Of a stretch of 64,000 bases of DNA, positions 8,733-15,525 are shown one piece after another (positions within the stretch are counted from its first letter, which is position 1; each line of letters opens with the position of its first letter). Under the pieces are notes generated by a model. That model was not told the origin of the DNA. It did no database searches and was given only the letters and a program-made list of their open reading frames with translations. Source of the DNA: Streptomyces rubiginosohelvolus (GTDB lineage Bacteria; Actinomycetota; Actinomycetes; Streptomycetales; Streptomycetaceae); assembly GCF_014649875.1 (NCBI RefSeq), contig NZ_BMTW01000017.1, positions 102,690 through 166,689 on the forward strand, in the 5' to 3' direction. The position numbers and the translations under genes are program-made.

Positions 8733-9728
8733 GTGAGGATCTTCGGGAAGGTACGGCATCGGCCGTCCGCCTCTTGGCGGCAGGCCACGGACCGCGCGTT
8801 CACGCTGATCGGCGACGGCCGGTACGAGGACGCGGGGGCGCTGCTGACGCGTGCGGCGGATCTGGAGCCCTGGCTCTCGGAGTCCTGGTTCAATCTGGCG
8901 CTGCTGCACAAGTTCCGGCACGACTGGGAGCAGGCGCGCGCGGCGGGCCTGCGGGCGGTCGCGCTGCTGGACCGCGAGTCCGGCGCCCCGGACTGGTGGA
9001 ACGTGGGGATCGCGGCCACCGCGCTGCAGGACTGGCCGCTGGCGCGGCGGGCCTGGCAGGCGTACGGACTGAAGGTCCCCGGCGGCGGCCAGCACAGCGC
9101 GGCCACCACCGAGCCGACCGGCATGGAGCTGGGCAGCGCCGCCGTGCGGCTCTCGCCGGAGGGCGAGGCCGAGGTGGTCTGGGGCCGTCGGCTCGACCCG
9201 GCCCGGATCGAGGTGCTCTCGATCCCGCTGCCGTCCTCCGGGCGGCGCTGGGGCGAGGTCGTCCTGCACGACGGGGTGCCCAACGGCGAGCGGGTCACCG
9301 CGGCCGGGCCCGCCTATCCGGTGTTCGACGAGATCGAGCTGTGGGCGCCGTCCCCGGTGCCGACCTGGGTGGTGCTGCTGGAGGCGGCGACCGAGGAGGA
9401 CCGGGACGCCCTGGAGAAGCTGGCGTCGGACGCCGGGTTCGCCGCCGAGGACTGGTCCTCGTCCGTGCGCCTGCTGTGCCGGGCGTGCTCGGAGAGCCGG
9501 ATGGAGAGCGACGAGGGCGACGGGGAGCACCTGGACCCGCACGACCACAGCGAGCCGGGCCACCCGGGACCGCTCGGCCACCGCACCGCCGGGGCCGGCG
9601 ACCTCTGGGTGCCCGAGCGCGAATGCGGTCTCGCCGCCCCCGCCGGACTGGTGCGCGGACTGCTCGACGGCTGGGTCGCCGACAGCCCGGACAGCCGCGA
9701 GTGGCGGGATCTCGAAGAAGTCTGCTGA
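8733..9728 (+). CDS. Tetratricopeptide-repeat protein
   Basis: 331-residue soluble protein from the GTG at 8733 (an earlier in-frame ATG at 8673 lacks a convincing ribosome site). Residues about 15-110 form two to three TPR-like helix pairs rich in Trp and Ala (for example LEPWLSESWFNLALLHKF and WWNVGIAATALQDW). The remainder is an uncharacterised alpha/beta region ending with a His-rich acidic linker (HLDPHDHSEPGHPG) and a conserved-looking C-terminal segment. Function unknown; TPRs suggest a protein-interaction role. It lies between the HD gene pair and def on the same strand. Confidence 0.75.
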   Translation: MRIFGKVRHRPSASWRQATDRAFTLIGDGRYEDAGALLTRAADLEPWLSESWFNLALLHKFRHDWEQARAAGLRAVALLDRESGAPDWWNVGIAATALQDWPLARRAWQAYGLKVPGGGQHSAATTEPTGMELGSAAVRLSPEGEAEVVWGRRLDPARIEVLSIPLPSSGRRWGEVVLHDGVPNGERVTAAGPAYPVFDEIELWAPSPVPTWVVLLEAATEEDRDALEKLASDAGFAAEDWSSSVRLLCRACSESRMESDEGDGEHLDPHDHSEPGHPGPLGHRTAGAGDLWVPERECGLAAPAGLVRGLLDGWVADSPDSREWRDLEEVC

Positions 9729-9803
9729 CCGCTGCCCGTAGGCTGTAGGCGCACCGATCGCGGTGCGGTTCCCCCAGGTTTTGCAGGAAGGCGTACGGCG
9801 GAC

Positions 9804-10442
9804 ATGTCGCAGCAGGAGACGGACGGGCGGATCGACGTGGACGACGAGGGGTTCGTCGTCGACACCGAGGACTGCGAGGAGCGTGAGGCGGCCTACCGCG
9901 CGCGCGGCACCTCGCGTCCGATCACGACCGTGGGCAACCCGGTGCTGCACAAGGAGTGCAAGGACGTCACCGCGTTCGACGACGAGCTGGCCCAGCTGAT
10001 CGACGACATGTTCGCCAGCCAGAAGACGGCCGAGGGCGTCGGCCTCGCGGCCAACCAGATCGGTGTGGACCTGAAGGTCTTCGTCTACGACTGCCCGGAC
10101 GACGACGGCAAGCGGCACACCGGCGTCGTCTGCAACCCGGTCCTGGAGGAGCTGGCCCCCGAGATGCGGGTGCTCGACGACTCCAACGAGGGCTGCCTCT
10201 CGGTCCCGACCGCGTACGCCTCGCTCGCCCGCCCCGACTACGCGGTGGTGCGCGGCCAGGACGCCCAGGGCAACCCGATCCGCGTCAAGGGCACCGGGTA
10301 CTTCGCGCGCTGCCTCCAGCACGAGACGGACCACCTGTACGGCTACCTGTACATCGACCGGCTCTCCAAGCGGGAACGCAAGGACGCGCTGCGGCAGATG
10401 GAAGAGGGCACGCCGCGCTACGAGACCGTCCCCAACGACTGA
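9804..10442 (+). CDS. def: Peptide deformylase
   Basis: Iron/zinc hydrolase that removes the N-formyl group from nascent proteins. All three family motifs are present: GVGLAANQIG (motif I), EGCLS (motif II, metal-binding Cys) and QHETDHLYG (motif III, HExxH). At 212 residues it is longer than typical deformylases because of an acidic N-terminal extension of about 35 residues before the catalytic core, common in Streptomyces. Its stop lies 6 bases from the stop of the convergent GlxA-type regulator. Confidence 0.96.
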   Translation: MSQQETDGRIDVDDEGFVVDTEDCEEREAAYRARGTSRPITTVGNPVLHKECKDVTAFDDELAQLIDDMFASQKTAEGVGLAANQIGVDLKVFVYDCPDDDGKRHTGVVCNPVLEELAPEMRVLDDSNEGCLSVPTAYASLARPDYAVVRGQDAQGNPIRVKGTGYFARCLQHETDHLYGYLYIDRLSKRERKDALRQMEEGTPRYETVPND

Positions 10443-10448
10443 GGCCTC

Positions 10449-11423
10449 TCAGGCGGCTTCGGCCGTGGCCGCCGGGCCCCGGAAGGTCCGGCGGTAGGCG
10501 TTCGGCGTCGTACCGAGCGTGCGCACGAACTGGTGCCGCAGCGTCGCCGCCGTGCCGAAGCCCGTCTGCCCCGCGATCGTGTCGATCGTCCGGTCGGAGG
10601 TCTCCAGCAGATGCTGGGCCAGCAGCACCCGCTGCCGCAGCAGCCAGCGGTACGGCGTGGTCCCGGTCTCCTGCTGGAACCGCCGGGCGAAGGTGCGCGG
10701 CGACATGTGCGCCTGCGCGGCCAGCTGTTCCACCGTCATCTCCTGGTCGAGGTGCTGCTCCATCCACGCCAGGGTCCCGCCGACCGTGTCGCAGGCGTTC
10801 CTGGGCAGCGGCCGGTCGATGTACTGCGCCTGGCCGCCGTCCCGGTGCGGCGGGACCACCATCCGCCGGGCGATGGTGTTGGCCGCGTCCTGCCCGTACT
10901 CCTGGCGGACCAGATGCAGGCAGGCGTCGATCCCGGCGGCGGTCCCGGCCGAGGTGATCACCGGGCCCTCGTCGACGTACAGCACGTCCGGCTCCACGAT
11001 CGCCTTCGGGTAGCGGCGGGCCAGATCCGCCGCGTGCCGCCAGTGCGTCGTGCAGCGGCGGCCGTCCAGCAGCCCGGCCGCGCCGAGGACGTACGCCCCC
11101 GAACAGACGCTCAGCACCCGCGCACCGCGCTCCACGGCCCGGCGAAGGGCGGACAGAGCCTCCTCCGGATGCGTCTTGGCCATGACGTTGCCGCTCGCGG
11201 GGACGGCGATGAGGTCGGCCTTCTCCAGCCGGTCCAGGCCGTGGGGCGTGCTGATGGTGAAGCCCGCGTGGGTGCGCAGTTCGGGTCCCTCGGCGGAGAC
11301 CACCGCGAAATCGTGCACCGGCAGGCCCTCTTCGCTGCGGTCGAGGCCGAACACCTCGCACAGCACGCCGAGTTCGAAGGGGTGGACCTCGTCCAGCAGC
11401 AGGACGGCGACATTTTTCAGCAT
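10449..11423 (-). CDS. GlxA/AraC-family transcriptional regulator with DJ-1/PfpI-like domain
   Basis: 324 residues from the ATG at 11421-11423. The N-terminal half is a DJ-1/PfpI-like fold (VAVLLLDEVHPFELG, then RVLSVCSGAYVLGAAGLL with the nucleophile-elbow-like Cys). The C-terminal ~100 residues form a double AraC helix-turn-helix (MTVEQLAAQAHMSPRTFARRF, then IDTIAGQTGFGTAATLRHQF). This is the AdpA-related architecture. In S. coelicolor an AraC-like gene, nrdS, follows nrdB. This gene could be its counterpart, displaced from nrdAB by the ABC exporter operon, but that is inference. A perfect GTGGCAG/CTGCCAC inverted repeat lies upstream of its start. Confidence 0.85.
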   Translation of the reverse strand: MLKNVAVLLLDEVHPFELGVLCEVFGLDRSEEGLPVHDFAVVSAEGPELRTHAGFTISTPHGLDRLEKADLIAVPASGNVMAKTHPEEALSALRRAVERGARVLSVCSGAYVLGAAGLLDGRRCTTHWRHAADLARRYPKAIVEPDVLYVDEGPVITSAGTAAGIDACLHLVRQEYGQDAANTIARRMVVPPHRDGGQAQYIDRPLPRNACDTVGGTLAWMEQHLDQEMTVEQLAAQAHMSPRTFARRFQQETGTTPYRWLLRQRVLLAQHLLETSDRTIDTIAGQTGFGTAATLRHQFVRTLGTTPNAYRRTFRGPAATAEAA

Positions 11424-11432
11424 GGAGCCAGT

Positions 11433-11469
11433 GTGGCAGTAATTTGATGCTGTGTGGCAGTGCTGCCAC
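11433..11469. promoter_or_regulatory. Inverted and direct repeats GTGGCAG between divergent genes
   Basis: GTGGCAG at 11454-11460, two spacer bases, then CTGCCAC at 11463-11469 form a perfect 7-bp inverted repeat. A third copy, GTGGCAGT, lies 21 bases upstream at 11433-11440, two helical turns away. The site sits between the divergent regulator (start 11423) and a small membrane-protein gene (start 11505), so it may be an operator for the AraC-type protein. Confidence 0.5.
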
Positions 11470-11504
11470 TGACCAAAGTCCTCCGGGCGGGCGAAGGTAG
11501 AGGC

Positions 11505-11717
11505 ATGAACCTCTTCCTGAACTACCTCGTCGTGACCGCCCTCCTCGCCCTCGTCCTCCTCCCCGCTGGCCTCGGCATCGCCCGTGACCGCCGCATCGAC
11601 CGCCAGCTGCGCGACGCCGCCCGGAGGGAGGCGGGACCCACGGAAACGGAAAGCCGAGGCGGGTTCTCCCGAGAGCCTCGCACGGTCGGTCCCGCTCAGT
11701 GCCCGCTGCTCTCGTAA
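11505..11717 (+). CDS. Small single-pass membrane protein, hypothetical
   Basis: 70-residue protein with an ATG preceded by GAAGGTAGAG. Residues 2-26 form one hydrophobic segment (YLVVTALLALVLLPAGLGIA) followed by a charged, Arg-rich tail. It is divergently transcribed from the GlxA/AraC-type regulator and overlaps the 3-prime end of the convergent ABC permease by 22 bases. No function can be assigned. It is included because start, ribosome site and codon pattern look genuine; homologue conservation is needed to be sure. Confidence 0.5.
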   Translation: MNLFLNYLVVTALLALVLLPAGLGIARDRRIDRQLRDAARREAGPTETESRGGFSREPRTVGPAQCPLLS

Positions 11718-12505
11718 TGGCGGGACTGCCGCTCCCAGAAGCGGTATGCGGCGTACATGAGCACGACGCCGATGGCCGGAGCGCCCCAGGCGAGCCATTC
11801 CGGCACGGCGAGTTCCTCTCCCCGTTCCATCAGCACGGTCGCCGGCAGATAGGCGACGAAGGCCAGGGGGAAGACGAAGGTCAGCCCGAAGCCGGCCACC
11901 GGGCCGAAGATCTTCAGCGGGTAGTTGCCGAAGTCGCTGAAGATCATGTCGATGGCGAACTTGATGGGAGAGACCCTCTTCATCCTGAAGACCAGCGCGG
12001 AGGCGGCCAGTTGCAGAGAACCCTCCACCAGCGCACCGCCCACCACGGCGAGCAGGAGGAAGCAGACGGCTCCCGGTGACCAGTCGACCGGTGCGGAGGC
12101 CGAGGCGATGGACAGGAGGACCACTCCGCCCGCCAGGTCACCGAGCGAGCTCAGCCGGACCCTGCGGGTGAGGAGCTGGACCAGCGGTGGCACCGGACGG
12201 ACGAGATAGCGGTCGTAGTCGCCCTCGATGACGACCTCGTCGACGTGGATCAGCTGGTGACCGGGGAGCAGCCACAGGCCGTGGGCGGTGAGCCTGATTC
12301 CGTAGAGGAAGGCGATCTCCGCCAGTCCCCAGCCGCCGACCTGCCCGAAGCGGTCCAGCACCGCCCAGATGAACGCCAGCCCGACGCCCTGGTAGAACAG
12401 GCCGCCGATGATGTTGATGAACAGGTTCCCCCGGTACTGGAACTCGGCCCGGAACGCCGCACCGGCCAGCAGCAGATAGACGCGCGCACCTCGCATCGCC
12501 CTCAT
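11696..12505 (-). CDS. ABC-2-type transporter permease (second subunit)
   Basis: 269-residue integral membrane protein with about six membrane segments, of the DUF990-like ABC-2 permease group. It carries the YRGNLFINIIGGLFYQGVG and IHVDEVVIEGDYDRYLVRP stretches typical of these paired exporters. Start ATG at 12503-12505 overlaps the upstream permease stop (ATGA). Together with the upstream permease and ATPase it forms a complete exporter; substrate unknown. An upstream extension of the frame is a shadow of the neighbouring permease. Confidence 0.85.
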   Translation of the reverse strand: MRAMRGARVYLLLAGAAFRAEFQYRGNLFINIIGGLFYQGVGLAFIWAVLDRFGQVGGWGLAEIAFLYGIRLTAHGLWLLPGHQLIHVDEVVIEGDYDRYLVRPVPPLVQLLTRRVRLSSLGDLAGGVVLLSIASASAPVDWSPGAVCFLLLAVVGGALVEGSLQLAASALVFRMKRVSPIKFAIDMIFSDFGNYPLKIFGPVAGFGLTFVFPLAFVAYLPATVLMERGEELAVPEWLAWGAPAIGVVLMYAAYRFWERQSRHYESSGH

Positions 12506-13359
12506 CCCCCCTGCGACATGACGCGGCGCCGGGCGCGCGACCAGACGAACGCGGCCAGCGCACCGAGCGCGCCGATCCAGGCGAGCTGGACCCCCAGGGC
12601 GGCCACGATGCCCAGGCCCTCGACCTGGCCCAGGTAGACGGCCGCGGGGGTGTACGCGGTGGCCTGGAACGGCAGCCATTCCGCGGCCGCCCTCACCGGT
12701 CCCGGCATGAACCACAACGGGACCAGGGCCCCGGAGAAGAACTGTGCGACGAAGCGGTAGGCCATCAGGGCGCCGCTCACCTCCAGGGTCCAGAACGAGA
12801 CCATGCCGAGCAGCAGCCCGAGCAGCTGGTTCACGAGCAGCGCGCCGATCAGCGCCACCGGGTAGGCGAACCCCGCGGCCGCCGATGCCGGTGCCTGGCC
12901 CGCGCCGATCAGCAGCGCGAACGGCAGGGCCACCAGTAGGACCGGGACCGCGGCCGATGCCCACCCGAGCTGGCCGGAGAGCATCTGCCCGGGAAAGCCG
13001 ACGGGCCGCAGCAGGTCCACGGCGACCTTGCCCTCCCGTACCCGCTGGTCGATGGGGGAGGACCGCCACGGGCTGACGAGCTGGTACTGGAGCGTCGTCA
13101 GCGTCGCGTACGCCGTCATGGTGGTGAGGCTGAGCCCGTCCACCTCGGCGCGGCCGTCGTAGAGGGCCTTCCAGACCACCGTCAGCAGCCAGATCTGCAG
13201 GAGCATCATGGCGAAGGACGACAGATAGGCCGTGCGGTAGGTGAGGGCGGCGCGGAACTCTATCCGGGCGCAGGCCAGATAGGACCGCAGCAGGGTCCCG
13301 GCCGGCTGCTTCGCGGAGGTGGGGGCCGCCTTCGTGGCGGAGGCCGTCGGGGCGGTCAT
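12502..13359 (-). CDS. ABC-2-type transporter permease (first subunit)
   Basis: 285 residues, six predicted membrane helices after an Ala/Thr-rich cytosolic N-terminus. It shows SPIDQRVREGKVAVDLLRPV, the same position-specific block (D-x-x-L-x-R-P) seen in its partner permease, supporting a heterodimeric pair. The start ATG at 13357-13359 overlaps the stop of the ATPase gene and its stop overlaps the second permease, so all three are translationally coupled. Confidence 0.86.
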   Translation of the reverse strand: MTAPTASATKAAPTSAKQPAGTLLRSYLACARIEFRAALTYRTAYLSSFAMMLLQIWLLTVVWKALYDGRAEVDGLSLTTMTAYATLTTLQYQLVSPWRSSPIDQRVREGKVAVDLLRPVGFPGQMLSGQLGWASAAVPVLLVALPFALLIGAGQAPASAAAGFAYPVALIGALLVNQLLGLLLGMVSFWTLEVSGALMAYRFVAQFFSGALVPLWFMPGPVRAAAEWLPFQATAYTPAAVYLGQVEGLGIVAALGVQLAWIGALGALAAFVWSRARRRVMSQGG

Positions 13360-14327
13360 CCGCGGTCCGCGTAGATCCGGTGGATGACGCTCTCCAGCTC
13401 GGGTTCCACGATCGAGAGGTCGGTCACCCGGTGCCGCTCCAGCACCGCCGCCACCAGTTCGGCGGGCGGGGTGCGGACGGGGTCGAAGCGCAGCCACACC
13501 TTGCCGTCCTCGCGGCGGACGACCTCCGCGCCTTCGACGCTCTCCAGCCGGTCGGTCTGCACCACGAGTTCGCGGTGCGGCGCGTAGCGGGCCTTCAGCT
13601 CGTCCACCGCGCCGTCGTAGGCGACCTTGCCGTGGTCGATGAGGATGATCCGGCCGCAGAGTTCCTCGACGTCGTCGAGGTCGTGGGTGGTGAGGACGAC
13701 CGTGGTGCCCGATGCGCGGTTCAGCTCCCCGACGAAGGTGCGTATCCGCTCCTTGGCGATGACGTCGAGCCCGACGGTCGGCTCGTCCAGATAGAGGATG
13801 TCCGGGTCGTAGAGCATCGCGGCGGCGAGGTCGCCGCGCATCCGCTGGCCCAGGGAGAGCTGGCGGACGGGAGTGTCGAGGAACGGACCGAGGCCGAGCA
13901 CCTCACTGAACTGCCGTTGCCTCTCGCGGAACCGGGCCTCCGGAACGTCGTAGAGGCGGCTGATCAGCCAGAGCGAGTCGCGCAGCGGCAGGTCCCACCA
14001 GAGCTGGCTGCGCTGGCCGAAGACCACGCCTATCCGGCGCGCGTTGCGGGACCGGTCCCGCCAGGGCGTGGCACCGGCGACCGTGACCGTGCCGGAGGTC
14101 GGGACGAGGATGCCGGTGAGCATCTTGATGGTGGTGGACTTCCCCGCACCGTTGGGGCCGAGATAGCCGACCATCTCACCCTGCTGGACCGTGAAGTTCA
14201 CGCCGTCGACCGCACGCTTGACGGTCTGCTCACGCGTCAGCAGCGTACGGAGGCCCGCGAAGCGGCCCTCCTGCCGTGTGGGTCGGCTGAACTCCTTGAC
14301 GAGGTCTGCCACTTCTATGACGGGCAT
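13356..14327 (-). CDS. ABC transporter ATP-binding protein
   Basis: 323-residue ATPase energising the two downstream permeases. Walker A GPNGAGKST is near residue 60; the Q-loop lies in VVFGQRSQLWW. The ABC signature is a variant, LSLGQRMRGDLA; Walker B is ILYLDEPTVGLD and the switch His is in TTHDLDDVEE. The C-terminal ~90 residues form an accessory domain typical of the ABC-2/DrrA-like class. First gene of a three-gene coupled operon. A near-perfect DasR-box-like palindrome lies 67-82 bases upstream of its start. Confidence 0.9.
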   Translation of the reverse strand: MPVIEVADLVKEFSRPTRQEGRFAGLRTLLTREQTVKRAVDGVNFTVQQGEMVGYLGPNGAGKSTTIKMLTGILVPTSGTVTVAGATPWRDRSRNARRIGVVFGQRSQLWWDLPLRDSLWLISRLYDVPEARFRERQRQFSEVLGLGPFLDTPVRQLSLGQRMRGDLAAAMLYDPDILYLDEPTVGLDVIAKERIRTFVGELNRASGTTVVLTTHDLDDVEELCGRIILIDHGKVAYDGAVDELKARYAPHRELVVQTDRLESVEGAEVVRREDGKVWLRFDPVRTPPAELVAAVLERHRVTDLSIVEPELESVIHRIYADRG

Positions 14328-14393
14328 GTCCGCCTCTCTGGAGCGATCCGGGCCCGGTCGGGCGTGATCGATCTGAGAGTGTGCACGCCGAGG

Positions 14394-14409
14394 CTTGGTC
14401 TAGTCCAAG
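14394..14409. promoter_or_regulatory. DasR-box-like palindrome upstream of ABC exporter
   Basis: TGGTCTAGTCCA at 14396-14407 matches the DasR core TGGTCTAGACCA at 11 of 12 positions and is flanked by CTT/AAG-type symmetry (CTTGG and CCAAG arms). It is intergenic, upstream of the exporter ATPase. Binding is inferred from similarity only. Confidence 0.5.
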
Positions 14410-14454
14410 TGTTTTTCCGTTCGGCCGGTTCTCGTCATGCTGTCAGGGACGCGG

Positions 14455-14490
14455 AAGGCCCCACCGTGCTCAGCGGCACGGTGGGGCCTT
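14455..14490 (-). terminator. Rho-independent-like terminator after nrdB
   Basis: Perfect 15-bp stem (14455-14469 paired with 14476-14490) with a six-base loop, starting 19 bases past the nrdB stop. It separates nrdAB from the ABC exporter operon on the same strand. Confidence 0.85.
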
Positions 14491-14508
14491 TCAGGTTCCG
14501 GAGCGGGT

Positions 14509-15525
14509 CTAGAAGTCGTCGTCGAACCCGACCGAGCCCTCGACCGCCACCTGGTAGGCGGACGGGCGGCGCTCGAAGAAGTTCGTCAGCTCCTGGACGC
14601 CCTGCAGCTCCATGAAGGAGAACGGGTTCTCCGAGCCGTACACCGTCGGGAAGCCGAGGCGGGCGAGCCGCTGGTCGGCGACGCACTGCAGGTACTCGCG
14701 CATCGACTCGGTGTTCATGCCCGGCAGTCCGTCGCCGCACAGGTCGCGGCCGAACTGGAGCTCCGCGTCGACCGCTTCCTTCAGCATGTCGGTGACCTGC
14801 TGCTGGAGCTCGTCGTCGAAGAGCTCCGGCTCCTCCTTGCGGACGGTGTCCACGACCTCGAACGCGAAGTTCATGTGCATCGTCTCGTCACGGAACACCC
14901 AGTTGGTGCCGGTGGCGAGACCGTGCAGCAGACCGCGCGAGCGGAACCAGTACACGTACGCGAAGGCGCCGTAGAAGAACAGCCCCTCGATGCAGGCCGC
15001 GAAGCAGATCAGGTTCAGCAGGAAGCGACGGCGGTCCGCCTTCGTCTCCAGCCGCTCGATCTTCTCGACCGAGTCCATCCACTTGAAGCAGAACTGCGCC
15101 TTCTCGCGGATCGACGGGATCTCCTCGACCGCGTCGAACGCCGCCGCCCGGTCGTCCGGGTCGGGCAGATAGGTGTCCAGCAGCGTCAGATAGAACTGGA
15201 CGTGCACGGCCTCCTCGAAGAGCTGCCGCGACAGGTACAGCCGCGCCTCGGGGGAGTTGATGTGCTTGTACAGCGTCAGCACGAGGTTGTTCGAGACGAT
15301 CGAGTCACCGGTCGCGAAGAACGCCACCAGCCGCCCGATCATGTGCTGCTCACCCGGCGACAGCTTCGCGAGGTCGGCGACGTCCGAGTGGAGGTCGACC
15401 TCCTCCACGGTCCAGGTGTTCTTGATCGCGTCCCGGTAGCGCTCGTAGAAGTCCGGGTAGCGCATCGGACGCAGGGTCAGCTCGAAGCCCGGGTCGAGCA
15501 GGTTCTTGTTTTCGGTGGAGCTCAT
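14509..15525 (-). CDS. nrdB: Class I ribonucleotide reductase beta subunit
   Basis: 338-residue radical-generating small subunit that partners NrdA in making deoxyribonucleotides. Ferritin-like diiron ligands are visible in EEAVHVQFY (Glu, His and the probable radical Tyr), EGLFFYGAF and RDETMHMNFAFE. A short acidic C-terminus (VGFDDDF) fits docking to the large subunit. Start ATG at 15523-15525 overlaps the nrdA stop by one base (TAATG). Cotranscribed with nrdA and therefore under the upstream cobalamin riboswitch. Confidence 0.95.
   Translation of the reverse strand: MSSTENKNLLDPGFELTLRPMRYPDFYERYRDAIKNTWTVEEVDLHSDVADLAKLSPGEQHMIGRLVAFFATGDSIVSNNLVLTLYKHINSPEARLYLSRQLFEEAVHVQFYLTLLDTYLPDPDDRAAAFDAVEEIPSIREKAQFCFKWMDSVEKIERLETKADRRRFLLNLICFAACIEGLFFYGAFAYVYWFRSRGLLHGLATGTNWVFRDETMHMNFAFEVVDTVRKEEPELFDDELQQQVTDMLKEAVDAELQFGRDLCGDGLPGMNTESMREYLQCVADQRLARLGFPTVYGSENPFSFMELQGVQELTNFFERRPSAYQVAVEGSVGFDDDF

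Noticed and set aside
11433..11469. AdpA binding site
   Set aside because: TGGCA repeats differ from the consensus TGGCSNGWWY at the fifth position; a private operator is more likely.
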